Below are positions 34,075-42,415 of a stretch of DNA of 64,000 bases, piece by piece. Every line of letters starts with the position of its first letter. The stretch's first letter is position 1. This DNA comes from Microbispora bryophytorum. Its GTDB lineage: Bacteria > Actinomycetota > Actinomycetes > Streptosporangiales > Streptosporangiaceae. The position numbers and the translations under genes were made by a program. A model generated the notes under the pieces. It was not told where the DNA came from and ran no database searches. It saw only the letters and a list, made by a program, of their open reading frames with translations. The DNA is taken from NCBI RefSeq assembly GCF_006874465.1, contig NZ_VIRL01000024.1, positions 1 through 64,000 of the forward strand, given 5' to 3'.

Positions 34075-34953
34075 CTATCCCTTGACCGCGCCGGCGCTGA
34101 TGCCGTGCACGAGATAGCGCTGGACCACTGCGAACACGCAGACCACCGGCAGGGCGGCGACGACGCCTCCTGCCGCCAGGGCCCCGAAGTCGGCGCTGTA
34201 CTCCCCGATCGTGTAGCTGAGCCCGACGGGGATCGTGAAGCTGTCCTGCTTGCTGACGAACATCAGCGCGAACAGGAAGTTGTTCCACGTGTGGATGAAG
34301 GCGAACGACCCCACGGCGATCAGGCCGGGTCGCAGCTGCGGCAGCACGATCGCGAGGAAGCCGCGCAACCGGCTGCAGCCGTCGACCATCGCGGCCTCCT
34401 CGACCGTGAACGGCACGGCCGAGACGAACCCGCTCATCAGGATGATCGACAGGGGCAGGTTGAAGACGGTGTCGGCGACGATGAGGCTGGCCAGGCTGTT
34501 GATCAGGCCGAGTGACTTGAAGATGGAGAACAGCGGGATCAGCATCATCGCGCCGGGAATGAACTGGGTGCACAGCAGCACGACCATGAACAGGCCCCGG
34601 CCGCGGAACCGGTAGCGCGACAGCGCGTACCCGCCCATGACCGCGATGACCGTGGTGACCAGCAGCGACCAGACCCCGACGATCACGCTGTTCTTGAAGA
34701 ACACCGCGTAGCCGATGTCGTTCCAGACGGTCTCGAAGTGCTCGAACGTGATCGGCCAGGGCACCGGGTCGGTCGATCCGGCCGGCCGCAGGGCGAACAC
34801 GAGCATCCAGTAGAACGGCACGAGGGTGAAGACCAGATACATCCCGAGGGGGACGTAGAGCCGCAGCACGCGGCCGGGATCGCGTCTCCTCCGTCGGCGG
34901 GTCCCCGCGGGCACCGCTCGCGTGCCCGGGCGGATCATGACGTCGGCGCTCAT
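34075..34953 (-). CDS. ABC transporter permease (MalG type)
   Basis: 292 residues with six membrane segments, an EAA loop (EEAAMVDGCSRLRGFLAIVLP) and the terminal SAGAVKG typical of MalG partners. An arginine-rich N-terminus sits before the first helix. Nineteen nt separate it from the preceding permease. Confidence 0.9.
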   Translation of the reverse strand: MSADVMIRPGTRAVPAGTRRRRRRDPGRVLRLYVPLGMYLVFTLVPFYWMLVFALRPAGSTDPVPWPITFEHFETVWNDIGYAVFFKNSVIVGVWSLLVTTVIAVMGGYALSRYRFRGRGLFMVVLLCTQFIPGAMMLIPLFSIFKSLGLINSLASLIVADTVFNLPLSIILMSGFVSAVPFTVEEAAMVDGCSRLRGFLAIVLPQLRPGLIAVGSFAFIHTWNNFLFALMFVSKQDSFTIPVGLSYTIGEYSADFGALAAGGVVAALPVVCVFAVVQRYLVHGISAGAVKG

Positions 34954-34972
34954 CGTGAAACCCCTCGCCTCT

Positions 34973-35839
34973 TCATCGTTCCTCGCCGAACCGGCTGAGC
35001 CGGAGGTAGAGGAGGGAGCAGAACAGCAGGATCACGAAGCCCGCCATCGTGAGCGCCGAGCCGTACCCGAAGTCCTTGGAGTCGACCGCCCGCTGCGCGA
35101 CGTACAGCGGCAGCGTGGTCGTGACCTGCGCCGGGCCGCCGCCGGTGAGCGTGAAGAGCAGGTCGACGTTGTTGAACTCCCAGACTCCGCGCAGCAGCGT
35201 GGCCAGCACGATCGCGTCCCGCAGGTGCGGCAGCGTGACGTGGAGGAAGCGCCTGATCCGCCCGGCGCCGTCCACCGCCGCCGCCTCGTAGAGCTCGCCC
35301 GGGATGCCCTGCAGGCCGGCGAGCAGGAGGATCGCGAAGAACGGCACGCCGCGCCACAGCTCGGTCACCACCACGGCCGGGAAGACCGTGTCGGGGTTGC
35401 CGAGGACCGCCGCCTCGGGCTGCCCGAGGAAGCGCAGCACCCCGGTACTCGGCGTGTAGAGCAGGATCCAGATGCCCGTCGTCAGCACCCCGGAGACGGC
35501 CCAGGGTGAGAAGACGAGCGAGCGGGCGAGCCCCCTGCCGATGAAGCTTTCATTGACGATCAGGGCCAGGGCCAGCCCGAGGATCAGCTGGAGGCCGATC
35601 TCGGCGACCACCCATTTCGCGGTGAAGCCCAGGCTGTGCCAGAAGACCTCGTCCTCGAACAGCATCTGCCGGAAGTTGCCGAGACCGGCGAAGCCGTCCG
35701 CCCACGGCCGGGTGAGGTTGCGGTGCTGCAGGCTGTAGTACGCGACGCTGGCGATCGGGTAGACGAGAAACACGGCGATGAGCGCGACCGTCGGTGAGAT
35801 CAGCAGGTACGGCACGGCCCTGCGGCGCATCGTCGTCAC
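34973..35839 (-). CDS. ABC transporter permease (MalF type)
   Basis: 288 residues, six membrane segments and an EAA loop (ELYEAAAVDGAGRIRRFLHVTLP). GTG start with GAGGAG at 8 nt. First gene of the minus-strand transport operon, divergent from kdgD-1. Confidence 0.9.
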   Translation of the reverse strand: MTTMRRRAVPYLLISPTVALIAVFLVYPIASVAYYSLQHRNLTRPWADGFAGLGNFRQMLFEDEVFWHSLGFTAKWVVAEIGLQLILGLALALIVNESFIGRGLARSLVFSPWAVSGVLTTGIWILLYTPSTGVLRFLGQPEAAVLGNPDTVFPAVVVTELWRGVPFFAILLLAGLQGIPGELYEAAAVDGAGRIRRFLHVTLPHLRDAIVLATLLRGVWEFNNVDLLFTLTGGGPAQVTTTLPLYVAQRAVDSKDFGYGSALTMAGFVILLFCSLLYLRLSRFGEER

Positions 35840-35889
35840 CGGCGCATCTCCTCTGCGGCTTTTCCCGAACCAGGCTCAAGACATATTCC

Positions 35890-35902
35890 TGAACGTAGTT
35901 CA
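35890..35902. promoter_or_regulatory. Candidate operator in the transporter/kdgD-1 divergent region
   Basis: TGAACGTAGTTCA has 5-bp arms around a 3-nt centre, 51 nt before the permease start. A second dyad TTCATGCATATGAA (36032-36045) lies nearer kdgD-1. Size and position suit an IclR/KdgR-type dimer. No binding data. Confidence 0.35.
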
Positions 35903-36102
35903 CAAACGTGGACGGATCAACGGTGATGTCGCGCCTTGGTCCTGTCAAGAACTCGTGTCCTATTCGAGATATTCACCCTTTGGGGGCCCGCGTCTTGACC
36001 GCGCGCCGGTGCGCGCCGTACGGTCCCGGTGTTCATGCATATGAATCAGGTTCAGATGGATGTCGAATGACTGATAGTTCAGGAGAATGACGGAGGAAGC
36101 CG

Positions 36103-37020
36103 GTGACATTCGACGGCCTGCTGTTCTTCCCGGTCACCCCGTGCGACGAGGAGGAGCGGCTCGACCTCGAGGTGTTCCGCCGGCACGTGCGGCAGGGCGT
36201 CGAGGCGGGGTGCGGCGCGGTGTTCGCCTGCTGCGGCACCGGCGAGTTCCCCTCGCTCAGCCTGCGCGACTACACCGCCTGCGTGGCCGCGGCGGTCGAG
36301 GAGGCGGCCGGGCGCGTCCCGGTGGTCGCCGGGACCGGCTACGGCACCGCGATGGCCCTGGAGTTCGCCAAAGCGGCGCAGGACGGCGGGGCCTCGGCCC
36401 TGCTCGCGCTGCCGCCGTACCTCGTGCAGGCCGGGCAGGACGGCCTGCGCCGCCACTACGAGGCGATCGCGGACGGCACCCGGCTGCCGGTCATCCTCTA
36501 CCAGCGGGACAACGCCGTCTTCGAGCCGGAGACGGTCGCGGCGCTCGCGGAGCACCCGGGCGTCATCGGGCTCAAGGACGGCCACGGCGACCTCGGCCTC
36601 ATGCGCCGGATCATGGAGGCCGCCCCGCCCGGAATGCTCTACTTCAACGGCCTGCCGACGGCGGAGCTGTCCCAGCGCGGTTACCGAGACCTCGGGGTGG
36701 TCCGCTACTCCTCCGCCGTCTTCTGTTTCCTCCCCGGCCTCGCGCTCGCCTGCTACCGGGCGCTGCGGGACGGCCGCGACGACGTCGCGAACCGTCTGAT
36801 CGAAGGCTTCTACCGTCCCCTGGTCGACCTCCGCGGCCAGGGCCCGGGGTATGCCGTCTCGCTCATCAAGGCGGGTGTGCGCCTGCGTGGTCTGGACGTG
36901 GGACCCGTCCGCCGGCCGTTGTCCGATCCCAGCCCCGAGCACCTCGGCAGGCTCGCCGCGCTGATCGACCGCGGTCTCGCCCTTCTCGAAGAACTGGAGC
37001 GGTCGCCCGATCCGGCCTGA
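36103..37020 (+). CDS. kdgD: 5-dehydro-4-deoxyglucarate dehydratase (copy 1)
   Basis: 305 residues of the DapA superfamily. CGTGEF replaces the GTTGES of DapA, and the Schiff-base lysine K158 (GLKDGHGD) and Y133 (YQRDN) are in place; FNGLPTAE and YSSAVFCF are KdgD-type. It decarboxylates and dehydrates 5-keto-4-deoxyglucarate to alpha-ketoglutarate semialdehyde. GTG start after CGGAGGA. The pectate lyase follows after 57 nt. The second copy at 41505 is ~60% similar by eye. Confidence 0.88.
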   Translation: MTFDGLLFFPVTPCDEEERLDLEVFRRHVRQGVEAGCGAVFACCGTGEFPSLSLRDYTACVAAAVEEAAGRVPVVAGTGYGTAMALEFAKAAQDGGASALLALPPYLVQAGQDGLRRHYEAIADGTRLPVILYQRDNAVFEPETVAALAEHPGVIGLKDGHGDLGLMRRIMEAAPPGMLYFNGLPTAELSQRGYRDLGVVRYSSAVFCFLPGLALACYRALRDGRDDVANRLIEGFYRPLVDLRGQGPGYAVSLIKAGVRLRGLDVGPVRRPLSDPSPEHLGRLAALIDRGLALLEELERSPDPA

Positions 37021-37077
37021 GCGCCGGTGACACGTACGGACTCGTCCCGGGGGAGCGACCGCGGAACGGAGACAGTC

Positions 37078-38364
37078 ATGCCCGGAAGATCCCTACTCCT
37101 GTCGGCCGCCCTCGCGATCACGGCCGCCGCCCCCGTGCTGACGGCGGCCCCCGCGGCGGCCGGGAAGCCGGCCGATCTCGGGCGGCAGACGCTGCCCGCG
37201 GGCGACGGCTGGGCCTCGGCCGGCGCCGGCACCACCGGCGGCGCGGCGGCCCCCGCGCCGAACGTCCACGTGGTCACCGACCGCGCGGGCCTGGCCGCGG
37301 CCCTCGCCTCCCCCGGCCCCCGCATCATCTACGTCAAGGGCGTCGTCGACGTCGACAGGACCTGCGGGGACTTCGCCACCGGCGGCTACACCCTGGCCGG
37401 CTACCTCGCGGCGTACGACCCGGCGGTGTGGGGCCGCGACACAGAGCCGTCCGGGCCGGTGGAGGACGCGCGGGCGGCCTCCGCCGCGGCGCAGACGAAA
37501 TACATCAAGCTCAAGGTGCCGTCCGACACCACGATCGTTGGCCTGCCGGGAGCGACCATCCGGCACATCAACCTGCACGTGGACAAGGCGGACAACGTCA
37601 TCATCCGCAACATCCGATTCGAGGACACCGCCGACTGCTTCCCCCAGTGGGACCCCACCGACGGCGCCGACGGCAACTGGAACTCCCTCTACGACAACAT
37701 CTCGGTCACCGGCTCGACCCACGTCTGGATCGACCACAACACGTTCACCGACGGGGACAACCCCGACGCGAACCAGCCGGTCTACTTCGGCCGGCCCTAC
37801 CAGGTGCACGACGGGCAGGCGGACATCACCAGCGCGTCCGACTACGTGACCGTGTCGTGGAACTCGTTCTCCGACCACGACAAGACGATGCTGATCGGCT
37901 CGACCAACAACCCCGCCACCGACCGGGGCAAGCTCAGCGTCACCGTGCACCACAACGAGTTCTCCGGCAACCTTCAGCGGCTGCCCCGCGTGCGGTTCGG
38001 CAAGGTGCACGTCTACAACAACTACTACCAGGTGCCCGACGCCGAGCCCTTCGAGTACGCGCTGGGCGTGGGCGTGGAGTCCCAGATCTACGCCGAGAAC
38101 AACTACTTCCGGCTGAGCCGGAGCGTGGACCCGGGCGACGTGCTCTACGACTGGGGCGGCACGACGCTGACGGCCAAGGGCAACCTGCTGCGGGTCGGCG
38201 GCAAGGAGCGGCCCATCGACCTGATCGCCGCCTACAACGCGAACCACGATCCCGACCTCGGCACGGACGCGGGCTGGACGCCGGCCCTGCACACGGGGAT
38301 CGACCCCGCCGAGACCGTACGCAGAGAGGTCTCCCGGCACGCGGGAGCCGGCGAGATCCACTGA
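37078..38364 (+). CDS. pel: Secreted pectate lyase, PL1 family
   Basis: 428 residues from the ATG at 37078 (GGAG at 6 nt). Sec signal peptide (~1-30, ending AAPAAAG). The PL1 beta-helix shows TIVGLPGATI, NVIIRNIRF, VWIDHNTFTDG, a Ca-binding region and the catalytic arginine in LQRLPRVRFGKVHVYNNYY. It cleaves polygalacturonate by beta-elimination outside the cell. Co-transcription with kdgD-1 links extracellular pectin cleavage to galactarate-pathway catabolism. Confidence 0.92.
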   Translation: MPGRSLLLSAALAITAAAPVLTAAPAAAGKPADLGRQTLPAGDGWASAGAGTTGGAAAPAPNVHVVTDRAGLAAALASPGPRIIYVKGVVDVDRTCGDFATGGYTLAGYLAAYDPAVWGRDTEPSGPVEDARAASAAAQTKYIKLKVPSDTTIVGLPGATIRHINLHVDKADNVIIRNIRFEDTADCFPQWDPTDGADGNWNSLYDNISVTGSTHVWIDHNTFTDGDNPDANQPVYFGRPYQVHDGQADITSASDYVTVSWNSFSDHDKTMLIGSTNNPATDRGKLSVTVHHNEFSGNLQRLPRVRFGKVHVYNNYYQVPDAEPFEYALGVGVESQIYAENNYFRLSRSVDPGDVLYDWGGTTLTAKGNLLRVGGKERPIDLIAAYNANHDPDLGTDAGWTPALHTGIDPAETVRREVSRHAGAGEIH

Positions 38365-38373
38365 CGGCCGGCG

Positions 38374-38409
38374 GCGCGCGGCCCCTGTGCGTGCGCGGGG
38401 GCCGCGCGC
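38374..38409. terminator. Hairpin between pectate lyase and SnoaL-like genes
   Basis: Perfect 12-bp stem GCGCGCGGCCCC (38374-38385) with its complement (38398-38409) and a 12-nt loop, placed between convergent genes. Confidence 0.6.
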
Positions 38410-38413
38410 ACCC

Positions 38414-38842
38414 TCAGTCCGGCGGACCGAGGCGGGACAGCGGAAGCCCGAGCTGGAGATACAGCTCCAGTTGGTCGTAGAAGATCTGCTGGTTGACGAT
38501 CACGCCCTCCTGCAGGGCGAAGAACCAGCAGCACCGCACGCTGATGTACCGCCCGGTGCTCTGGAGCACGTCACCCGTGGTGAGCGCGAACGGCCCGGTG
38601 TGCCTGCCGGTCGCCACCGCGGTGACCGCCGTGGCCGCGCCGTCCACGACCTTCCGCAGCACCGTGAAGTGCATGTCCGGGAACGCCTGCCAGGTCCGGG
38701 TGTAATAGGACGCTATCTCCGAGCGTCCCTCCACCGGGCCGCCCGGCCCCACCGTGACGGGCTTGGAGCAGTAGCAGTCCATGATCGCGCCCAGATCGTG
38801 GGCGTTGAACGCGCTGACATATCGGTCCACCACCTCGTCCAC
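38414..38842 (-). CDS. SnoaL-like (NTF2-fold) protein
   Basis: 142 residues from a GTG. One cone-shaped NTF2/SnoaL domain (VDRYVSAFNAHDLGAIMDCY ... FPDMHFTVLRKV ... QIFYDQLELYLQLGLPLS). It is a paralogue of the protein at 58762-59196, sharing the YDQLELYxQLGI/L end. Typical roles are ester cyclases, hydratases or small-ligand binding; none can be assigned. It shares the strand with KGSA dehydrogenase, 132 nt away. Confidence 0.75.
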   Translation of the reverse strand: MDEVVDRYVSAFNAHDLGAIMDCYCSKPVTVGPGGPVEGRSEIASYYTRTWQAFPDMHFTVLRKVVDGAATAVTAVATGRHTGPFALTTGDVLQSTGRYISVRCCWFFALQEGVIVNQQIFYDQLELYLQLGLPLSRLGPPD

Positions 38843-38974
38843 CGCGAGACCCCCGATTCCCGCCGCCAGAAGTCCAGGCTATCGAGACGCGGCTTTCGCC
38901 CTCTTCATCCGGGTCCGAGCATGGAGGCGCCGCTCCCCCCGAGGGGAGAGCGACGCGGATACGCGGGGGCGGCC

Positions 38975-40390
38975 TCAGGCGCGCAGGCGGCCGTCCACAC
39001 GTTGCGGCACGCCGAGGGGGTTGTCGTCGCGCAGCTCCGGCGGCAGCAGGTCCGCCGGCCAGTCCTGGTACGCCACGGGGGTCGTCCAGCGCCCGATCGA
39101 GGCCGCGCCGACGGAGGTGTGCGCCGGGGCCGTGGAGGCGGGCCAGGGGCCGCCGTGGTGCATCGCCCAGCTGACGGCGACACCGGTGGGCCAGCCGTTC
39201 CAGATGAGCCGCCCGGCCAGCCGGTTGAGCACCGGCACGAGGTCGCGGGCCTCCTCCGGGCCGGCCGCGTGGACGGTCGCGGTCAGCGATCCGGGCAGCC
39301 GGCGCAGCACGGCGGGCAGGTCGGCGGGGTCGCGGTAGCGGACGACGATCGCCGACGGGCCGAAGCACTCCTCCCCCAGCTCGGGCAGCCCCTCCGCGAA
39401 CGCTTCCAGGTCGGCGGCGAAGACCTGCGGGATGATGCCGTCCACCGCGCCCCCGCTCGCCAGCACGGTGAGCCGCCCGGCCAGCCGGCCGGACGCCCGC
39501 AGGTAGCCCTCGCGGATCTTGGCGGTCAGCATGGGCCCGCCGGAGGTGGCGGCGACCGCCTCGGCGACGGCCTGCTCGAACCCTCCCTCCGCCGGGACGA
39601 ACACCAGGCCGGGGTTGGTGCAGAACTGCCCCACGCCCAGCGTCAGCGAGGCCGCGAAGCCGGAGGCCACCTCGGCGGGGTCGGCCGAGGGCAGCACGAC
39701 GACCGGATTGACGCTGCCCAGCTCGCCGTAGAACGGGATGGGGTCGGGCCGCTCGTCGATCAGCTTCTGGATGGCCGTCCCGCCCCCGAGCGAGCCGGTG
39801 AAGCCGACCGCCGTGACGAGCGGGTGCTGCACCAGCGGGGCCCCGGTCTCGAACCCGTGCACGAGCCCGAGCAGGTCGGGGTCGGGCAGTGCCTGCCGTA
39901 CGACGGAGGCGGTCAGGTCGGAGGTGCGGGGGTGCCCCTCGTGGGCCTTGACCACGACCGGGCAGCCGGCCGCGAGCGCCGACACCGTGTCGCCGCCCGC
40001 CACCGAGAACGCGAAGGGGAAGTTGCTGGCCGCGAAGACGGCCACGACACCGAGCGGGTGGTTCATCCGGCGCAGGTCGGGACACGGCGGAGTGGCGCCG
40101 GGGTCGGGGTGATCGATCACCGCCTCGACCCAGCCTCCGTCCCGCAGGACGCCGGCGAACAGCCGGAACTGCGCGGCCGTACGGGCGATCTCGCCGCGCA
40201 GCCGCGCCTCGGGCAGCCGGGTCTCCTCCGCCGCGGCCGGCCACAGCTCCTCGGCGTGCTTGAGCAGGGCGTCGGAAACGCCTTCGAGCACGGTGGCGCG
40301 CTCGGCCGGGGGCGTCGCCCGCCACGCCTCGCCCGCCGCGGCGGCCCGCTCGACCGCCGTCCGGACGGCATCGTTCACCTGGTCGGTCAC
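38975..40390 (-). CDS. Alpha-ketoglutarate-semialdehyde dehydrogenase
   Basis: 471 residues of the aldehyde-dehydrogenase superfamily. ASNFPFAFSVAGGDT (121-135), catalytic E223 (YGELGSVNP) and catalytic C257 (GQFCTNPG) match the KGSADH subgroup of the oxidative sugar-acid pathways. It oxidises alpha-ketoglutarate semialdehyde to alpha-ketoglutarate with NAD(P)+. GTG starts 1 nt after the uronate dehydrogenase stop. Confidence 0.9.
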   Translation of the reverse strand: MTDQVNDAVRTAVERAAAAGEAWRATPPAERATVLEGVSDALLKHAEELWPAAAEETRLPEARLRGEIARTAAQFRLFAGVLRDGGWVEAVIDHPDPGATPPCPDLRRMNHPLGVVAVFAASNFPFAFSVAGGDTVSALAAGCPVVVKAHEGHPRTSDLTASVVRQALPDPDLLGLVHGFETGAPLVQHPLVTAVGFTGSLGGGTAIQKLIDERPDPIPFYGELGSVNPVVVLPSADPAEVASGFAASLTLGVGQFCTNPGLVFVPAEGGFEQAVAEAVAATSGGPMLTAKIREGYLRASGRLAGRLTVLASGGAVDGIIPQVFAADLEAFAEGLPELGEECFGPSAIVVRYRDPADLPAVLRRLPGSLTATVHAAGPEEARDLVPVLNRLAGRLIWNGWPTGVAVSWAMHHGGPWPASTAPAHTSVGAASIGRWTTPVAYQDWPADLLPPELRDDNPLGVPQRVDGRLRA

Positions 40391-40391
40391 C

Positions 40392-41195
40392 TCATCCCCT
40401 CACCGTAAGATTCTCGACATCGTAGCGGGGGCCGCAGAACGCCCCGCCGACCAGTGCATGCGGCAGCTCGCCGAGATCGGGCTCGCCGTGCTCGGCGATC
40501 AGCTCGGCGGCGAAGACCTCCGAGTCGTCCCCGGGCTCGAAGCCGATGGCCCGGCCCTCCTCCAGCGACCACCAGCGGCGCGTGTTGGCCGACACGCCCC
40601 ACACCACGTGGAAGCCGTCGGCCGCCAGCGACGCCTCGGCCAGCCGGGCGCAGTCGTCCGGGGACAGCCAGGTCGACAGCATGCGCACGTCCCTGGGCCG
40701 CTCGAAGCACGAGCCGATGCGCAGGCACGTCACCTGCAGGCCGTAACGGTCGTGGTAGAGCGAGCCGAGCGCCTCCTTGGTCACCTTGCTCACGCCGTAG
40801 AAGGTGTCGGGGCGCGGGAACACATAGTCGGGCGCCTCACCGGCGCCGCGCGGGAAGAACCCGACCGCGTGGTTGCTGCTGGCCAGCACGACATGGCGCA
40901 CTCCCGCCCGCCGCGCGGCCTCCAGCACCACATAGGTGCCGTGGATGTTGACCTGCAGGATGTCCGCCCACGGCTGTTCGACGCTGTGGCCGCCCAGGTG
41001 CAGCACCGCGTCCACGCCGTCCATCGCCGCGTCCATCGCCTCGGGGTCGGTGATGTCGGCGGTCACCGCCTCCTCGCCCGGCCCCGCCTCCAGCGGGACG
41101 ACGTCGAGCAGGCGCAGCACACGCCCCTTCCTGGCCAGCCGGGGTCGCAGCAGGGTGCCGACACCGCCCGCCGCGCCGGTCATGAGAACTCGCAT
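40392..41195 (-). CDS. udh: NAD-dependent uronate dehydrogenase (SDR)
   Basis: 267 residues from the ATG at 41195 (AGGAGG). Extended-SDR Rossmann motif TGAAGGVG (6-13), S107-S108, Y133-x3-K137 (YGVSK), and length and motifs (LASSNHAVGFFPR) as in Udh of Agrobacterium and Pseudomonas. It oxidises galacturonate or glucuronate to the aldarolactone, the first step of the oxidative pathway. Divergent from kdgD-2 across a 309-nt regulatory region. Confidence 0.88.
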   Translation of the reverse strand: MRVLMTGAAGGVGTLLRPRLARKGRVLRLLDVVPLEAGPGEEAVTADITDPEAMDAAMDGVDAVLHLGGHSVEQPWADILQVNIHGTYVVLEAARRAGVRHVVLASSNHAVGFFPRGAGEAPDYVFPRPDTFYGVSKVTKEALGSLYHDRYGLQVTCLRIGSCFERPRDVRMLSTWLSPDDCARLAEASLAADGFHVVWGVSANTRRWWSLEEGRAIGFEPGDDSEVFAAELIAEHGEPDLGELPHALVGGAFCGPRYDVENLTVRG

Positions 41196-41504
41196 CTGCC
41201 TCCTGTCGGATCGGCCCGCATGAGAGCGCGGCGCTCCGCGAGCGTCCGCGCGATCTACGGACCGTGTCACTGCCAAACGGCGCAAGTCTCGCAGCAATTC
41301 CCAACCGTTCACAAGCACGGGCACAATTCACATATATGACCCGCCAATCATCGTGCTCCAGGCCTTTCCTGCGGCAGTTCACGCGCGGGCTGACCAGCGC
41401 CGCGGTCAGGGCCGGCCAGTTGACTTTCATCCGATCATCCGGCTAGCTTCGTGGACATATTGAAGAACTTTGTCCATATATATGGACATCTAGGGAGTGG
41501 GCGG
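41196..41504. other. Divergent udh / kdgD-2 regulatory region
   Basis: 309 nt without a gene, AT-rich at 41290-41345 and 41430-41495. It contains the 18-bp palindrome described separately and presumably the promoters of both divergent operons. Confidence 0.6.
41450..41488. promoter_or_regulatory. 18-bp perfect palindrome plus extra half-site upstream of kdgD-2
   Basis: TGTCCATATATATGGACA (41471-41488) is a perfect palindrome. A further TGGACATAT half-site starts at 41451, so three half-sites line up. The ATG of kdgD-2 is 17 nt beyond, so binding would block transcription or initiation. The regulator is not identified. Confidence 0.6.
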
Positions 41505-42407
41505 ATGCAGCTCGACGGCGTTCTCTTCTTTCCGGTCACACCGTTCGGCCCGGACGGTGAGCTGGCCGAGGACGTGCTGGCCAAGCACGTGACCCGAGGG
41601 GTGACCGAGGGCGCGGGCGGGGTGTTCGCCGCCTGCGGCACGGGCGAGTTCAACGCGCTGGGCATCGACGAGTACGCGCGGGTGGTGCGGATCGCCGTCG
41701 AGTCGGCGGGCGGGCGGGTTCCCGTCCTGTCGGGCGCCGGCGGCTCGCTCCCGTTCGCCCGCGAGTGCGCGCGCAGGGCCGCCGACGCGGGCGCGGACGG
41801 CCTGCTGCTGCTGCCGCCCTACCTGGTCAGCGCGCCCGCCGAGGGGCTGGTGCGCTACGTCCGCGAGGTCGCCGCGGCCACCGATCTGCCGATCATCGTC
41901 TACCAGCGGGCCAACGCCCGCTTCACGGCCGCCGCCGCGGCGGCGCTGACCGAGATCCCCAGCGTCGTCGGGTTCAAGGACGGCCTCGGCGACGTCGACG
42001 CGATGCAGCGGATCGTGCTCGCCGTGCGGGAGGCGACCGACCGCGACTTCACCTTCTTCAACGGGCTGCCGACGGCCGAGATGACCGTGCTCGCCTATCG
42101 GGGGATCGGCGTGAGCCTGTACTCCTCCGCCGTGTTCTGCTTCGTCCCGGAGGTGGCGCTCGCCTTCCACAAGGCCGTGAACACCGGGGACGACGACCTC
42201 GTACGGCGCCTGCTCACCGGTTTCTACCGCCCCCTGGTCGAGCTGCGCGACCTCGTGCCCGGCTACGCCGTCTCGCTCGTCAAGGCGGGCGTCGCCCTGC
42301 GCGGCCTCGACGTGGGCCGGGTGCGTCCGCCGCTGGTCGACGCGGCCCCCGAGCACGTCGCCCGCCTGGAGAAGCTGATCGCGGCCGGACTGGACATCGT
42401 CGGATGA
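41505..42407 (+). CDS. kdgD: 5-dehydro-4-deoxyglucarate dehydratase (copy 2)
   Basis: 300 residues from the ATG at 41505 (GGAG 7 nt upstream); the in-frame codons back to 41451 lie in the operator. CGTGEF (44-49), Y133 and K158 (VGFKDGLGD) are conserved. Same reaction as copy 1. The glucarate-dehydratase-like gene begins at its stop. Confidence 0.88.
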   Translation: MQLDGVLFFPVTPFGPDGELAEDVLAKHVTRGVTEGAGGVFAACGTGEFNALGIDEYARVVRIAVESAGGRVPVLSGAGGSLPFARECARRAADAGADGLLLLPPYLVSAPAEGLVRYVREVAAATDLPIIVYQRANARFTAAAAAALTEIPSVVGFKDGLGDVDAMQRIVLAVREATDRDFTFFNGLPTAEMTVLAYRGIGVSLYSSAVFCFVPEVALAFHKAVNTGDDDLVRRLLTGFYRPLVELRDLVPGYAVSLVKAGVALRGLDVGRVRPPLVDAAPEHVARLEKLIAAGLDIVG

Positions 42408-42415
42408 GGAGCTCG

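Noticed and set aside
32957-34573. 538-codon minus-strand frame over the uronate transporter
   Set aside because: Arg/Gln/His-rich shadow of the binding-protein and permease genes in another frame.
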